From the NCBI GenBank assembly GCA_012798695.1, contig JAAZMR010000070.1, forward strand, positions 1 through 64,000: a stretch of DNA of 64,000 nt, read 5' to 3'. The first letter of the stretch is position 1; every line of letters starts with the position of its first letter. A program made the position numbers and the translations under genes. Below, one piece after another: positions 34,018 through 44,060 of this stretch. The notes below the pieces were generated by a model. It was not told the origin of the DNA and did not search any database. It was given only the letters and a program-made list of their open reading frames with translations. The stretch is from Bacillota bacterium (lineage in GTDB: Bacteria > Bacillota > Limnochordia > DTU087).

Positions 34018-36534
34018 ATGCTGGCTTTGTTGCGGAGATTATTCGATACCAATACTAAAGAGCTAAAGCGCTTGCAGGAACAGGTAGAGATTATCAATAG
34101 TTGGGAACCGGAAGTCCAGGCTTTATCTGACTCAGAATTGCAGGCTAAAACCGGGGAGTTTAGGACACACCTTGAGCAAGGGGCCGCTTTGGAGGACCTC
34201 TTGCCGGAGGCCTTCGCAGTTGTCAGAGAGACGGCCCGAAGAACTGTGCAGATGCGCCACTTCGATGTACAGCTGATGGGTGGTATTGTGCTCCATGAGG
34301 GCCGCATAGCAGAGATGAAAACTGGAGAAGGCAAGACGCTGGCAGCGACCTTGCCAGCCTATCTGAATGCCTTAGCGGGTAAAGGAGTTCACGTAGTTAC
34401 TGTCAATGATTACCTGGCCCGGCGAGATGCCGAGTGGATGGGGGAAATATATCGTTTTCTGGGATTGTCTGTGGGGGTTATCGTCCACGGTTTGGATTTT
34501 GAGGAGCGCCGAGAAGCATATAACGCCGATGTTACTTATGGAACCAATAATGAGTTCGGATTCGATTACCTGCGGGACAATATGGTACTCTATGCTGATC
34601 AGATGGTGCAGCGCCCCTTGCATTATGCTATTGTTGACGAGGTCGACAGTATCTTGATCGATGAAGCTCGTACCCCTTTGATTATCTCGGGCCCATCGGA
34701 AGAAGCGCCAGAGCTGTATTACCGCTTTGCGCAGTTGGTGCCGCGGCTCAAGCGGGATACCCACTTTACAGTGGATGAGAAAGCCAAAGCGGTAGCCCTG
34801 ACGGAAGAAGGCGTGGCTAGAGTTGAAGATATGCTAAAGATCGACAACCTGTTCGATGAAGAGCATTTCCAGCTCAATCATTATCTGAATCAAGCCCTCA
34901 AGGCAGCTACCCTCTTTAGGAGGGACCGGGACTATGTTGTGAAAGACGGTGAAGTGATCATCGTCGATGAGTTTACGGGACGCCTTATGCACGGACGCCG
35001 CTATAGTGATGGATTGCATCAAGCCATCGAGGCGCGGGAGAACGTAAAGATTGAGCGGGAGAGTCAGACCTTAGCCTCCATTACTTTCCAGAACTATTTT
35101 CGTATGTATGAGAAACTAGCAGGGATGACCGGTACAGCGGCCACTGAGGAAGATGAGTTCCAAAGGATCTATGGTATGGATGTAGTAGTGATCCCCACCC
35201 ATAAGCCCATGATCCGTATCGATCACCCTGATGCTGTGTATAGGACTGAGAAAGCTAAGTTTGAGGCTGTGGTAGAGGAAGTCTGCCAACTGTATGCCCA
35301 GCAGCGGCCGGTGCTGGTGGGGACTATTTCTATAGAGAAATCCGAGATGCTCAGCAACATGCTGAAAAGGCAGGGTATCCCCCATTCGGTCCTCAATGCC
35401 AAGTACCATGAAAGAGAAGCCGAGATCGTGAAAGAGGCCGGCCAAAAGGGCATTGTGACCATTGCCACTAATATGGCGGGACGTGGAACTGATATCATCC
35501 TGGGAGAAGGCGTGAATGAGCTCGGAGGGCTGCATATCATAGGCAGTGAGCGCCACGAAAGCCGGCGCATCGACAATCAGCTGCGGGGGAGAGCCGGTCG
35601 ACAGGGAGATGCTGGCTCATCCCGGTTCTATGTATCCCTGGAAGATGATTTGATGCGGCTGTTCGGTTCCGAGCGAGTGGCCGGGCTGATGGACCGATTG
35701 GGCTGGGAGGAGAATGAAGCAATTGAGCATCCCCAGATCAGCCGAGCCATTGAGAGTGCGCAAAAGAAACTGGAGGCCTATCATTTCGATATTCGTAAAC
35801 AAGTTCTGGAATACGATGATGTAATGAGCCGGCAGCGGGAGACTATCTACAGCCAGCGGCGGAAAGTCTTGGAGCGAGCAGACCTGCGAGACAACATGCT
35901 GGATATGCTGCAGCACCAGGTAGATACCGCTTTGGATATCTATGCCGATGAGAAAGTGTTTCAAGAAGACTGGGATCTGGTCGGTTTAGGTCGGCATTTG
36001 GCCGAACTGACTAACCACAGTGTGAGCGTGACTGCCGAGGACTTGGCTGCCAAGAGCAGAGAGGAATTGCAGGAATTTCTCTACAGTCGAATCTTGGCTG
36101 CCTACGAAGAACGAGAGCAACTCTTGGGTCTGGAGCAGATGCGGGAACTGGAGCGGATTGTCCTTTTGCGGGTAATGGATAGCAAATGGATGGAGCACCT
36201 GCGGGCTATGGATGATCTGAGGGAAGGCATCGGGCTGCGTGCCTATGGACAGCGGGATCCTTTGCTGGAGTACAAGTTTGAGGCTTACGAGATGTTCCAG
36301 GCCATGATGCAAGAGATGCAAGAAGATGTAGTACAGCTTGTCTTTAGAGTGAGATTGGTTACTGAAGAGGAAAGGCAACGGGAAGATCGTTTGCGACAGG
36401 CTGTTACCAACCGCGACCAAGATGGGGCTGTCAGGCAGGCTCCCATCCCCCAGCGGCGGGTTGTGAAGATCGGCCGCAATGACCCGTGTCCTTGCGGCAG
36501 TGGCAAGAAGTATAAAAGGTGTTGTGGAAGATAA
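34018..36534 (+). CDS. secA: Protein translocase ATPase SecA
   Basis: Motor of the Sec pathway, pushing preproteins through SecYEG at the membrane. The 838-residue product has the DEAD-type NBD1 with Walker [12 protein letters not shown] (about 100-110) and Walker B region [15 protein letters not shown], preprotein-crosslinking domain, NBD2 ([24 protein letters not shown]), helical wing and scaffold. The C-terminal zinc motif [18 protein letters not shown] is complete. Length is typical of Bacillota SecA. It begins 177 bases after hpf, with a possible TATAGT -10 at 33953-33958. Confidence 0.97.
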   Translation: MLALLRRLFDTNTKELKRLQEQVEIINSWEPEVQALSDSELQAKTGEFRTHLEQGAALEDLLPEAFAVVRETARRTVQMRHFDVQLMGGIVLHEGRIAEMKTGEGKTLAATLPAYLNALAGKGVHVVTVNDYLARRDAEWMGEIYRFLGLSVGVIVHGLDFEERREAYNADVTYGTNNEFGFDYLRDNMVLYADQMVQRPLHYAIVDEVDSILIDEARTPLIISGPSEEAPELYYRFAQLVPRLKRDTHFTVDEKAKAVALTEEGVARVEDMLKIDNLFDEEHFQLNHYLNQALKAATLFRRDRDYVVKDGEVIIVDEFTGRLMHGRRYSDGLHQAIEARENVKIERESQTLASITFQNYFRMYEKLAGMTGTAATEEDEFQRIYGMDVVVIPTHKPMIRIDHPDAVYRTEKAKFEAVVEEVCQLYAQQRPVLVGTISIEKSEMLSNMLKRQGIPHSVLNAKYHEREAEIVKEAGQKGIVTIATNMAGRGTDIILGEGVNELGGLHIIGSERHESRRIDNQLRGRAGRQGDAGSSRFYVSLEDDLMRLFGSERVAGLMDRLGWEENEAIEHPQISRAIESAQKKLEAYHFDIRKQVLEYDDVMSRQRETIYSQRRKVLERADLRDNMLDMLQHQVDTALDIYADEKVFQEDWDLVGLGRHLAELTNHSVSVTAEDLAAKSREELQEFLYSRILAAYEEREQLLGLEQMRELERIVLLRVMDSKWMEHLRAMDDLREGIGLRAYGQRDPLLEYKFEAYEMFQAMMQEMQEDVVQLVFRVRLVTEEERQREDRLRQAVTNRDQDGAVRQAPIPQRRVVKIGRNDPCPCGSGKKYKRCCGR

Positions 36535-36558
36535 CTAGGAGAGGAAGGAGCACGAACA

Positions 36559-37675
36559 GTGATTTGGGAAGTCGAATTGCCGGAGCTTGAGGGTTGGTTG
36601 GAAGAGTTAGAGGAAAAAGCCAATGAAATGGGGTCTTATCTTTGACCTGGCCGGCCGCAAACGACAGGTCGGTGAATATGAAGAGCTCATGGCTGAACCA
36701 GGGTTTTGGGATGATCCCGAAGCTGCCCAGGAAGTCATTCAGAAGCTGAATGTGATTAAACGTCCTCTTACTGCTTGGCAAGAGCTGAACATGCGGCTGG
36801 AGGATCTCAATATACTGCTGGAGCTGGGGAAGTCTGAACACGATGAGGAGACCATAGCTGAAGTCAAAGCTGAGCTAGAGCAGGTCCAGGGTAAAGTGGA
36901 AGAACTGGAGATGGCTACCTTGCTTGGTGGTGAACATGATGGCAACAATGCTTATGTCTCCATTCATTCGGGTGCAGGGGGTACTGAGTCCCAAGACTGG
37001 GCCCAGATGCTCTTGAGAATGTACAGCCGCTGGGCGGAGGAGCGGGGCTTCGCAATGGATATGATTGATCTAATGCCTGGGGATGAAGCCGGTGTCAAGA
37101 ATGCTACACTCCTCATTAAAGGTGAAAATGCCTATGGCTATCTTCGGGCCGAGAAGGGAGTTCATCGCTTGGTTAGAATCTCTCCATTTGATGCCTCTGG
37201 ACGCAGACATACATCTTTTGCATCGGTTGATGTCATCCCAGAGGTAGAAGACAATGGTGAGATTGATATAGAGCCCGGTGATTTGCGTATCGATACCTAT
37301 CGGGCCAGTGGCGCCGGTGGTCAGCATGTTAACAAGACTGATTCGGCGGTACGCATTACTCACTTGCCGACTGGCATAGTGGTGCAATGCCAGGGGGAAC
37401 GGTCTCAACACTCAAATCGGGAGCGGGCGATGCAGCTGTTGCGGGCTCGGTTAATGGAGCGAAAAATACAGGAACAGGAAGCCAAGCTGGATGAACTGCG
37501 GGGCGAACAGAGTGAGATCGCTTGGGGCAGTCAGATTCGGTCTTATGTTTTCTGTCCATACACTATGGTGAAAGACCATCGTACTGAACACGAGACCGGG
37601 AATGTACAGGCGGTCATGGATGGTGAGTTAGATCCTTTCATCCAGGCATATCTGCATTGGAACAAACGGCGGTGA
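36559..37675 (+). CDS. prfB: Peptide chain release factor 2, expressed by +1 programmed frameshift
   Basis: Recognises UGA and UAA and releases finished proteins from the ribosome. Translation starts at GTG 36559 (AAGGAG 8 bases upstream) and reads 28 codons to CTT TGA at 36640-36645. There it must shift +1, skipping T 36643 and continuing GAC CTG GCC from 36644. The joined product is about 371 residues, the normal RF2 length. The codon-recognition tripeptide SPF (ISPFDASGRRHTSF) confirms RF2 rather than RF1, and the catalytic GGQ is at about 253-255. An in-frame ATG at 36623 in the downstream frame is not the true start. Confidence 0.95.
36631..36646 (+). promoter_or_regulatory. prfB +1 frameshift (recoding) site
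   Basis: The slippery sequence CTTTGAC (36640-36646) is the same as in E. coli prfB. GGGG six bases upstream can act as the internal Shine-Dalgarno-like stimulator, although its spacing is longer than in E. coli. Low RF2 lets the ribosome slip at the UGA, giving autoregulation. Confidence 0.9.
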
Positions 37676-37728
37676 GCTAATGGTCTCGTAGAGCTCATGG
37701 ACAACCTCCGGGGAGGGGAAGGCAGGGA

Positions 37729-38427
37729 ATGTGTACGAAGATTACCTGGGCGGTAGTTGTTGCTCTCATAGTCATGGGGTTGAATCAATTCCTACTTCCC
37801 CCGGTCTTGGAAAATCGGGTGGAGCAAGCACTGCAGGATCGGTTGATGGAACCTGATTATCTGAAAGTAGACATTCAGTCCTGGCCGGCGGTAATGAGCT
37901 TGATGGGCCGCTTTCATCGAATTCATATAGAGGCCAGGGATTTCGCTGTCGATGGCCTGCCGGTGAGTGTCTTTTTGGTCCAAGGCCGCCAAGTACGGCT
38001 AGATCCAGGGGCATTGTATCATAATGGCCAGGTTGTGCTGGAAAACGCAGCAGACTTGCGGCTGACCGTGTTGCTTAGTGAGGAGGGCATTAACCAGTAT
38101 TTTTGGAGGCAAGTCGATCCGGAGAAGCGGTTGCGCATATCTCTCACGCCTGAGGGTGCAGTGTTGGAAGGGGCCATTGTCTTTTTTGGACAGCAGATTG
38201 ATCTCGCTGTGCAAGGCATTTTTGAGATCCGTGACCAAACCCGGATCGTTTTTATGCCCGAAGCCTTGACAGTTCACGATATTGTGGTGCCGCAAGTCAT
38301 CCTCAAGGGCCTGGTAGAAGATAAAGTACTACTAATGGATTTGGCGGGCTTGCCGGTGCCATTGGTGATCGACGAGATGCGGCTGGAGCAAGGACAGTTA
38401 TATGCTTTTGGCCATTATGAGAAGTAG
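37729..38427 (+). CDS. DUF2993 (LmeA-like) family protein
   Basis: A 232-residue protein with one N-terminal membrane segment (about 5-24: ITWAVVVALIVMGLNQFLL) acting as uncleaved anchor or signal peptide, and an extracytoplasmic beta-rich domain. DUF2993 proteins, including mycobacterial LmeA, bind phospholipid-like ligands and are relatives of lipid-binding tubular folds. The 'VMSLMGRFHRIHIEARDFAVDGLPV' stretch matches the family's N-terminal part. It lies between prfB and a group of envelope genes, consistent with a cell-surface role. Function here is not established. Confidence 0.65.
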   Translation: MCTKITWAVVVALIVMGLNQFLLPPVLENRVEQALQDRLMEPDYLKVDIQSWPAVMSLMGRFHRIHIEARDFAVDGLPVSVFLVQGRQVRLDPGALYHNGQVVLENAADLRLTVLLSEEGINQYFWRQVDPEKRLRISLTPEGAVLEGAIVFFGQQIDLAVQGIFEIRDQTRIVFMPEALTVHDIVVPQVILKGLVEDKVLLMDLAGLPVPLVIDEMRLEQGQLYAFGHYEK

Positions 38428-38444
38428 CGGGAAGGGCGGTAGCG

Positions 38445-40289
38445 GTGCAAAGGTGGGCTGTGGTACTAATTGCCCTGGGACTTGCAGCAGGGCTTATAGT
38501 AGGTGGGCAGCGGTTCATATTGGAGCAGGATTTCACAACAGTGGAGATGGCTGTGGATCTAGCCGATCTGATGGCCCAGGAAGGCACGCAAGACCTAAGT
38601 AAGATCCTCACCGGACTTGACACTTGGGGTGCTGACAGTCTGGTGATTACTTTGCCTACCACACAACAGTGGAAGCCAGATGAGCTGCGCAAGATGGCCC
38701 AGGCGATCAGGAGTGCCGGCTGTCGCGTGATACTCAGGGTCGGGGGCGATGAAGAGGCAGCAGAGCAACAAGGGCTGGAGCTAGGGGGCCGCCCGGAGCC
38801 AGCAGATGGTACTTTTAGTGTGAATGAGTTGGCTGCCTGGATCTCACTAATACAGCCTCAAGTGGTCATGTTTGGCGGTGCCTGTATCGCGGTTTCCCCC
38901 GAAGATCTGGTGCTGTTGGCATCTCTTCTGCGGGGTACGGGAACCCGTTTTGGACTGCAGGAGTTCGCCCATCAGGTAGGAGAGGCGGAGCTGGCCAGAT
39001 TAGCTCCTACGCACGTTGTGAGGGTGCATACTATATATCCACGGGAACTACCACGTTATGAAGTCCAGAGTGCCCAGACACGGTTTTTGAGGGCTGTGAG
39101 GGAGCGGTCATATCGTTTACTCTATGTGAGATTTTGGCCAGGCATGCTGCCCACCAACCGGGAGTTGTTGAGCGAGCTGGCAGCATCGCTGCAGGCGGCA
39201 GGCTACACTAGGGGTCCGGCCGCGAGCCTGCCCTCCTGGCAGGCCGGCAGGGGTTATTTCGCTATGGCCATATTGGGTTGGCTGGGGGCCGGGCTGATGC
39301 TTTGCAGCTGCCTTGGTGGACATGCCCCCTCTAGATGGAAACGGTGGAGTTGTTGGTGTTTAACAGGTGTGGCTGTGGCCCTCTTTGCCCTTTATCTATT
39401 TTATGATCAGCTTCTGGCTGGGCAAGCCTTAGCTTTCCTGGCAGCCATCACTTTCCCTACCTTAGCCGCTATTCCTCAGCGCTGGGCACCAGCTGAGTTG
39501 ACTTCCAGTACGAATGCTTTTTCAACAAAAGGACTCTCACCTGTCTGCACTGGTAGGTGGCAGGCTATCGGTCAGAGTTTGCGGCAATTTGGCCGGGCAG
39601 TGGGAATCACCTTGGCGGGAGCTGCAGTGGTGGTGACAGCTCTGGGTGATTATCGCTTTATGCTCAAGATCGCTCAATTTCGGGGTGTCAAGGCCATGTC
39701 ATTATTGCCTTTGGTTATTGTGGGATATGCCGCCATAGCGCATTTTCTCAGCTTGGGCAGGCCTCTGAAGCTGCGGCGGCGGTGGCAAGCCATGTCCGCC
39801 GCAGCTCGAACGCTATCAGTAATCGGTGCTCTGGCCGTAATAGTGATCTACATCGGCCGTACAGGTAATTTCGTCATTCCGGTACCAGCTCTGGAATTGC
39901 GGCTGCGGGAAGCCTTGGAAGAGCTGTTCCTTTTCCGGCCCAGAACGAAGGAGTTTGTGATTGGACATCCACTTCTGATCTTAGGGTTGGGGCTGTATGG
40001 ATGGGGATGGCATAATGCTGGGCTTTTGGGTGTGGTTTTCGGTACCATTGGACAGATTTCTCTTCTCAACACTTTTGCTCATATCCATTCACCATTACAG
40101 GCCTGCCTTTCTCGGTCGGCCTGGGGGCTGTCATTGGGGGCCATCATAGGTTGTTGCCTATTATCTGCTGCCCTCTTACTGTTGGATAGACATATTGGTG
40201 GGCGGGCAGAGGCAGGCGATCAGCCGGGAAAAACCAACCAGGGCAAGGATATGAACATGGGCTACCACAGCCCATCGGTGAAGGGGTGA
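38445..40289 (+). CDS. DUF5693-type multispanning membrane protein
   Basis: A 614-residue protein with an N-terminal membrane segment (about 4-22), an extracytoplasmic region (about 25-265) and around eight to ten C-terminal membrane segments. The extracytoplasmic part looks like a TIM-barrel-type fold (LDTWGADSLVITLP, RVILRVGGDE, PQVVMFGGA, HVVRVHTIYPRELPRY). In many Bacillota this family directly precedes csaB, as here, where the stop overlaps the next open frame. A role in making or exporting a secondary cell-wall polymer is likely from this neighbourhood, but no biochemical activity is known. Confidence 0.65.
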   Translation: MQRWAVVLIALGLAAGLIVGGQRFILEQDFTTVEMAVDLADLMAQEGTQDLSKILTGLDTWGADSLVITLPTTQQWKPDELRKMAQAIRSAGCRVILRVGGDEEAAEQQGLELGGRPEPADGTFSVNELAAWISLIQPQVVMFGGACIAVSPEDLVLLASLLRGTGTRFGLQEFAHQVGEAELARLAPTHVVRVHTIYPRELPRYEVQSAQTRFLRAVRERSYRLLYVRFWPGMLPTNRELLSELAASLQAAGYTRGPAASLPSWQAGRGYFAMAILGWLGAGLMLCSCLGGHAPSRWKRWSCWCLTGVAVALFALYLFYDQLLAGQALAFLAAITFPTLAAIPQRWAPAELTSSTNAFSTKGLSPVCTGRWQAIGQSLRQFGRAVGITLAGAAVVVTALGDYRFMLKIAQFRGVKAMSLLPLVIVGYAAIAHFLSLGRPLKLRRRWQAMSAAARTLSVIGALAVIVIYIGRTGNFVIPVPALELRLREALEELFLFRPRTKEFVIGHPLLILGLGLYGWGWHNAGLLGVVFGTIGQISLLNTFAHIHSPLQACLSRSAWGLSLGAIIGCCLLSAALLLLDRHIGGRAEAGDQPGKTNQGKDMNMGYHSPSVKG

Positions 40290-40294
40290 TGCCG

Positions 40295-41434
40295 ATGCGA
40301 GCTCAGCCCCAGGCGACTGTCCTAGTTTCGGGTTATTATGGGTTTGGCAATGCCGGGGATGAGGCTGTTCTAGCAGGGATTTTGCTGCAGTTGTCCTCTC
40401 TTTGGCCAGAGGCCCGGTATCTGGTCTTATCTGGCGATCCGGAAAGCACCTACAGGGAACATGGGGTGTTGGCTGTCGACCGTTCGGACCTAAGGGCTGT
40501 CTCGGCAGCTTTGCGAGAGAGCACTTTATTGATCAGTGGAGGGGGCACGCTGCTGCAAGATGTGACTAGCTCCCGGTCACTATATTATTATCTCTTTCTC
40601 ATCATGGCCGCTCACTGGCATGGGCTGCCGGTAGCCATCTATGGACAAGGGCTCGGTCCCTTGCGGTCGATGTGGAATAGGTTTCTTACACTGCGTGTGT
40701 TGCGCTTGGCCCAATTAGTCATCCTCCGGGATCCTGCTGCCTATGAGCAGCTATTGGCCTGGGGCTTCGATGAAGAAAGACTGTGCCTAGGTGCTGACCC
40801 GGTGGTTGCTCTCGAGGCTCTAGATAATGCTGGTATCATAGATGAGCTATATAGCCAGATCGAGGAGTCTAAGGCAGCATTGTATGTGTCACTTCGACCT
40901 TGGCCTTCGCTCACTGCCCATTTGCCGGCAGTGGCCGCCGCCTTAGACAGCCTATCTCAGAAGGCATGGCAAGTGGTATTTATTCCTTTCCAGTTCGAAG
41001 CAGACTATCCCGTGTGTCAAGCTTGTGCTGAATTGATGCGGGAACCGGCATTGGTCTGGGAAACACCCCTTACCTTTCAGGAAATCCTGACCCTTTTTGG
41101 TGAGGCTGATTATTGCTTGGGTATGAGGCTGCATTCATTGGTTTTCGCCGCGATACAGCAGGTGCCCATGGTGGGGCTCGCATATGATCCGAAAGTTGCG
41201 CAGTTTATGGGGCAACTGGGTTTAGAGAATTTGGTTATCACTTTGTCGGGTGCCCCAGGAGAATGTTTGGATGCCCAGCGCCTGGTCACCTATCTCTTAT
41301 GGCTAGAAGAAAAGCAAGAAGAACTTATGGTGCAGATTAAGGAGAAGGTGGGGCAGATGATAGCTAGGCTTAGAGCTGCTACACAGCATATGGGAGAGCA
41401 GGTTGGAAAATCGGGAACCCAGTCAAGAATGTGA
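40295..41434 (+). CDS. csaB: Polysaccharide pyruvyl transferase CsaB
   Basis: Transfers pyruvate from phosphoenolpyruvate to a secondary cell-wall polysaccharide; the ketal-pyruvyl group is what S-layer-homology domains bind. The protein (379 residues) begins ATVLVSGYYGFGNAGDEAVLAGIL, the family hallmark, and has LLISGGGTLLQDVTSSRSLYYY and, near the C-terminus, YCLGMRLHSLVFAAIQQVPMVGLAYDPKV. Length is normal. GTG 40286 and ATG 40289 are in frame, but GGGG at 40283-40286 fits ATG 40295 best. Its presence predicts SLH-anchored surface proteins elsewhere in the genome. Confidence 0.92.
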   Translation: MRAQPQATVLVSGYYGFGNAGDEAVLAGILLQLSSLWPEARYLVLSGDPESTYREHGVLAVDRSDLRAVSAALRESTLLISGGGTLLQDVTSSRSLYYYLFLIMAAHWHGLPVAIYGQGLGPLRSMWNRFLTLRVLRLAQLVILRDPAAYEQLLAWGFDEERLCLGADPVVALEALDNAGIIDELYSQIEESKAALYVSLRPWPSLTAHLPAVAAALDSLSQKAWQVVFIPFQFEADYPVCQACAELMREPALVWETPLTFQEILTLFGEADYCLGMRLHSLVFAAIQQVPMVGLAYDPKVAQFMGQLGLENLVITLSGAPGECLDAQRLVTYLLWLEEKQEELMVQIKEKVGQMIARLRAATQHMGEQVGKSGTQSRM

Positions 41435-41469
41435 TCAAGTAATCTCCGGGTAAGGGGAGCAGCGGGGAG

Positions 41470-42282
41470 GTGGCGAGTCTCGACCGATCCTCCGTATGGC
41501 AGAGGGTGTCGGCGGGATGCCTAGGTGTGCAGGACACAGTGAATGTGCATGTACCGATCGCAGATATTTTGGGAATACCTATACATCGGGTAAGCCGACA
41601 GCAACTGCTTCAGCTCCTTCAGGAGCGAAAAGAGGCAGGGCTGACGACTTGGCTGATTACTGCTAATGCCGAGCTGATCGTAAGAGCAGACGATAATCCG
41701 AGCTTGGCCCAAACACTGCGGAAAGCAGATTTGTTGGTGGCTGATGGATCCGGTGTAGTATGGGCGGGGCGAGTGTTGGGCAGTTATCTGCCGGAGCGGC
41801 TCCCCGGTGTGGAGATAGCAGAAGAACTGATCAAATGGGCGGCTGATGAGGGCCTCAGTGTCTACTTTTTCGGGGCTGAACCGGGGGTGGCTGAGGCCGC
41901 TGTCAAGCAGCTCTGCTCCAAGTACCCCGGCCTGCCGGTGGCTGGATACCATCATGGCTATTTTGCGGAATCAGAAGGACGAGAGATCGTACGGGAGATC
42001 GAGCAGCTGAAACCCGATATCCTTTTGGTTGCTCTGGGTGCTCCCCGGCAAGAGCTGTGGATAGAGCAGCATATCTCCTTCCTGGATGTATCGATCGCTA
42101 TAGGCGTTGGGGGTAGTTTTGATATATGGGCAGGAAGGGTAAAACGGGCACCGGGTTGGATGGGTGACTGGGGGTTGGAATGGTTGTATCGCCTGGCAAC
42201 TCAGCCGCGGCGAGCAAAGAGGATGCTAGCTTTACCACAGTTTGTCTATAGAGTGATCAAGGCTAGGTTTACTAGCAGATAA
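41470..42282 (+). CDS. WecG/TagA/CpsF-family glycosyltransferase
   Basis: Membrane-associated glycosyltransferase (GT26) that adds ManNAc or a related sugar to a lipid-linked primer in the synthesis of teichoic-acid-like or secondary wall polymers. Conserved blocks are TTWLITANAELIVRADDN, LLVADGSGVVWAGRVLG, LPGVEIAEEL, VYFFGAEPGVAEAA, LVALGAPRQELWI and IGVGGSFDIWAGRVKRAPGWM. The last contains the usual GVGGxFD...RAP motif. The GTG at 41470 touches GGGGAGG, which is poor spacing; a later in-frame GTG near the VNVHVPIADILG stretch may be the true start, which would remove about 23 residues. It follows csaB by 35 bases. Confidence 0.9.
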   Translation: MASLDRSSVWQRVSAGCLGVQDTVNVHVPIADILGIPIHRVSRQQLLQLLQERKEAGLTTWLITANAELIVRADDNPSLAQTLRKADLLVADGSGVVWAGRVLGSYLPERLPGVEIAEELIKWAADEGLSVYFFGAEPGVAEAAVKQLCSKYPGLPVAGYHHGYFAESEGREIVREIEQLKPDILLVALGAPRQELWIEQHISFLDVSIAIGVGGSFDIWAGRVKRAPGWMGDWGLEWLYRLATQPRRAKRMLALPQFVYRVIKARFTSR

Positions 42283-42299
42283 CGAGAGGCGGGCACAGC

Positions 42300-43142
42300 G
42301 TGTCTCGATGGCAGCGAACAGCATATGAATATGGCATAGTTACTCTAGGTGTGGTTATTACCGCTTTAGGCTATAATTGGTTTTTAATACCCAATCGAAT
42401 TGCTGCCGGTGGTGTAAGCGGGATTGGTACAATATTACATTATCTGTGGGGTTTTCCGGTAGGCTTTACAATGTTGGCCCTCAATATTCCCCTGTTTATT
42501 GCTGTAAGCTATGTCCTAGGGCCTAGGTTTGGGCTGAAGAGTGTCTATGGAGCCGTCCTTTTGGGTGTATTGACTGACGTCTTTGCGGCCTATACGAGCC
42601 CCGTCACCAGTGATCCTTTGCTGGCGGCTATCTATGGCGGCAGTTTCGTGGGGACAGGCATCGGGTTGGCCATGAGGCAAAGGGGGTCCACTGGTGGTAC
42701 CGATTTGGCTGCTCTTTTGATCAACCATTTCACCCAGATGCGAGTCGGTCAATCCCTACTCATGGTTGATGCCGGCATTATCCTATTAGCAGGTATTGTC
42801 TTTGGTCCCGAACAGGCATTGTACGCGTTTCTAAGCCTTTACATTTCATCCAAAGCCATTGATTTAGTACAAGAAGGGACCGGTTATAATAAGGCGGCAT
42901 ATATCATCTCCGCCCACCCGGAGGAGATCGCCAATGTGGTGATGACGAGACTGGGGCGAGGAGTCACTGCTTTACAGGGAACCGGCATGTTCACCGGAAC
43001 TGATCGGCAAGTCCTGTCTGTCATTGTCAGTCGGCAGGAAATCACCATCATCAAGGATATGGTGCGGGAGATCGACCCCAAGGCTTTCCTGGTAATCAGT
43101 GATGTCCGGGAAGTACTGGGTGAAGGGTTTAGGGGTATGTAG
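42300..43142 (+). CDS. YitT family membrane protein (DUF161 + DUF2179)
   Basis: A 280-residue protein with five to six N-terminal membrane segments containing the family's IPNRIAAGGVSGIGTILHYL and RQRGSTGGTDLAALL blocks. The C-terminal cytosolic DUF2179 domain spans about 205-278 (EIANVVMTRLGRGVTALQGTGMFTGTDRQVLSVIVSRQEI...REIDPKAFLVISDVREVLGEGF). The family is very common in Bacillota, and its transport or sensing role is unknown. GTG start; it lies 17 bases after the glycosyltransferase gene, probably in the same transcript. Confidence 0.9.
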   Translation: MSRWQRTAYEYGIVTLGVVITALGYNWFLIPNRIAAGGVSGIGTILHYLWGFPVGFTMLALNIPLFIAVSYVLGPRFGLKSVYGAVLLGVLTDVFAAYTSPVTSDPLLAAIYGGSFVGTGIGLAMRQRGSTGGTDLAALLINHFTQMRVGQSLLMVDAGIILLAGIVFGPEQALYAFLSLYISSKAIDLVQEGTGYNKAAYIISAHPEEIANVVMTRLGRGVTALQGTGMFTGTDRQVLSVIVSRQEITIIKDMVREIDPKAFLVISDVREVLGEGFRGM

Positions 43143-43215
43143 ATGGTGGCTTGGCAGGAAAAGCATAGTATTGAGCTGAATACGATCAACAGCAAGCAGT
43201 TAGGAGTGATACACA

Positions 43216-44055
43216 ATGACCGGCTGTGAACAGCAAGTATTGCATACACTGGCTAGACAGGCCAGTGTCCTCAGAAGGCATGTCATACGCATGCTGGGAG
43301 AAGCAGGTTCGGGTCACCCCGGAGGTTCCCTTTCGGCAGCAGATATTATGACTGTGCTTTACTGGCATGAGATGAACATAGATCCATCAAGACCGGACTG
43401 GCCAGATCGAGACCGGTTGGTCCTCTCCAAGGGTCATGCGGCTCCGATTCTGTATGCCTGCTTGGCGGAGAAGGGCTTTTTCCCTGTAGATGATTTGATG
43501 ACACTGCGGCAGCTAGGCAGCCATCTGCAGGGCCATCCCGATAGCATTAGAACCCCTGGAGTGGAGGTCCCCACCGGTTCTTTGGGGCAGGGTCTGTCTA
43601 TGGCCAACGGCATGGCTTTGGCAGCCAAAATGGATGGACGAGACTATCGGGTATATGCCTTGCTGGGTGATGGCGAGTTGGAGGAAGGCATGGTTTGGGA
43701 AGCGGCCATGACCACTGCCCACTATCAACTGGATAATCTCGTTGCCATCATCGACAATAACAACTTACAGATTGATGGTGATGTTCGGGAAGTCATGGGT
43801 ATTAGAGACCTGGCCGATCGTTTTCGCAGCTTTGGTTGGGCTGCACTAGATATTGATGGCCACGATTACCGTCAGATAATCTCGGCACTGAAATTGGCTC
43901 GGGGTACTAAGGGGCGGCCCACAGTGATTGTGGCTCGTACGGTTAAGGGCAAGGGTGTGTCTTTCATGGAGAACCAAGTGGGTTGGCATGGTTCTGCCCC
44001 CTCCCAGGAGCAGGTTAAGACAGCCCTAGCGGAACTGGCTGTTGGAGAGGAGTGA
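43216..44055 (+). CDS. Transketolase, N-terminal subunit
   Basis: Thiamine-diphosphate-binding half of a split transketolase, which moves two-carbon units between sugar phosphates in the non-oxidative pentose phosphate pathway. The 279-residue product has GEAGSGHPGGSLSAADI near the N-terminus, GSLGQGLSMANGMALA and the ThDP/Mg2+ motif GDGELEEGMVWEAAMTTAHYQLDNLVAIIDNNNLQIDG. AGGAG is placed 10 bases before ATG. It must combine with the C-terminal subunit encoded next. Confidence 0.95.
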   Translation: MTGCEQQVLHTLARQASVLRRHVIRMLGEAGSGHPGGSLSAADIMTVLYWHEMNIDPSRPDWPDRDRLVLSKGHAAPILYACLAEKGFFPVDDLMTLRQLGSHLQGHPDSIRTPGVEVPTGSLGQGLSMANGMALAAKMDGRDYRVYALLGDGELEEGMVWEAAMTTAHYQLDNLVAIIDNNNLQIDGDVREVMGIRDLADRFRSFGWAALDIDGHDYRQIISALKLARGTKGRPTVIVARTVKGKGVSFMENQVGWHGSAPSQEQVKTALAELAVGEE

Positions 44056-44060
44056 TCTTA

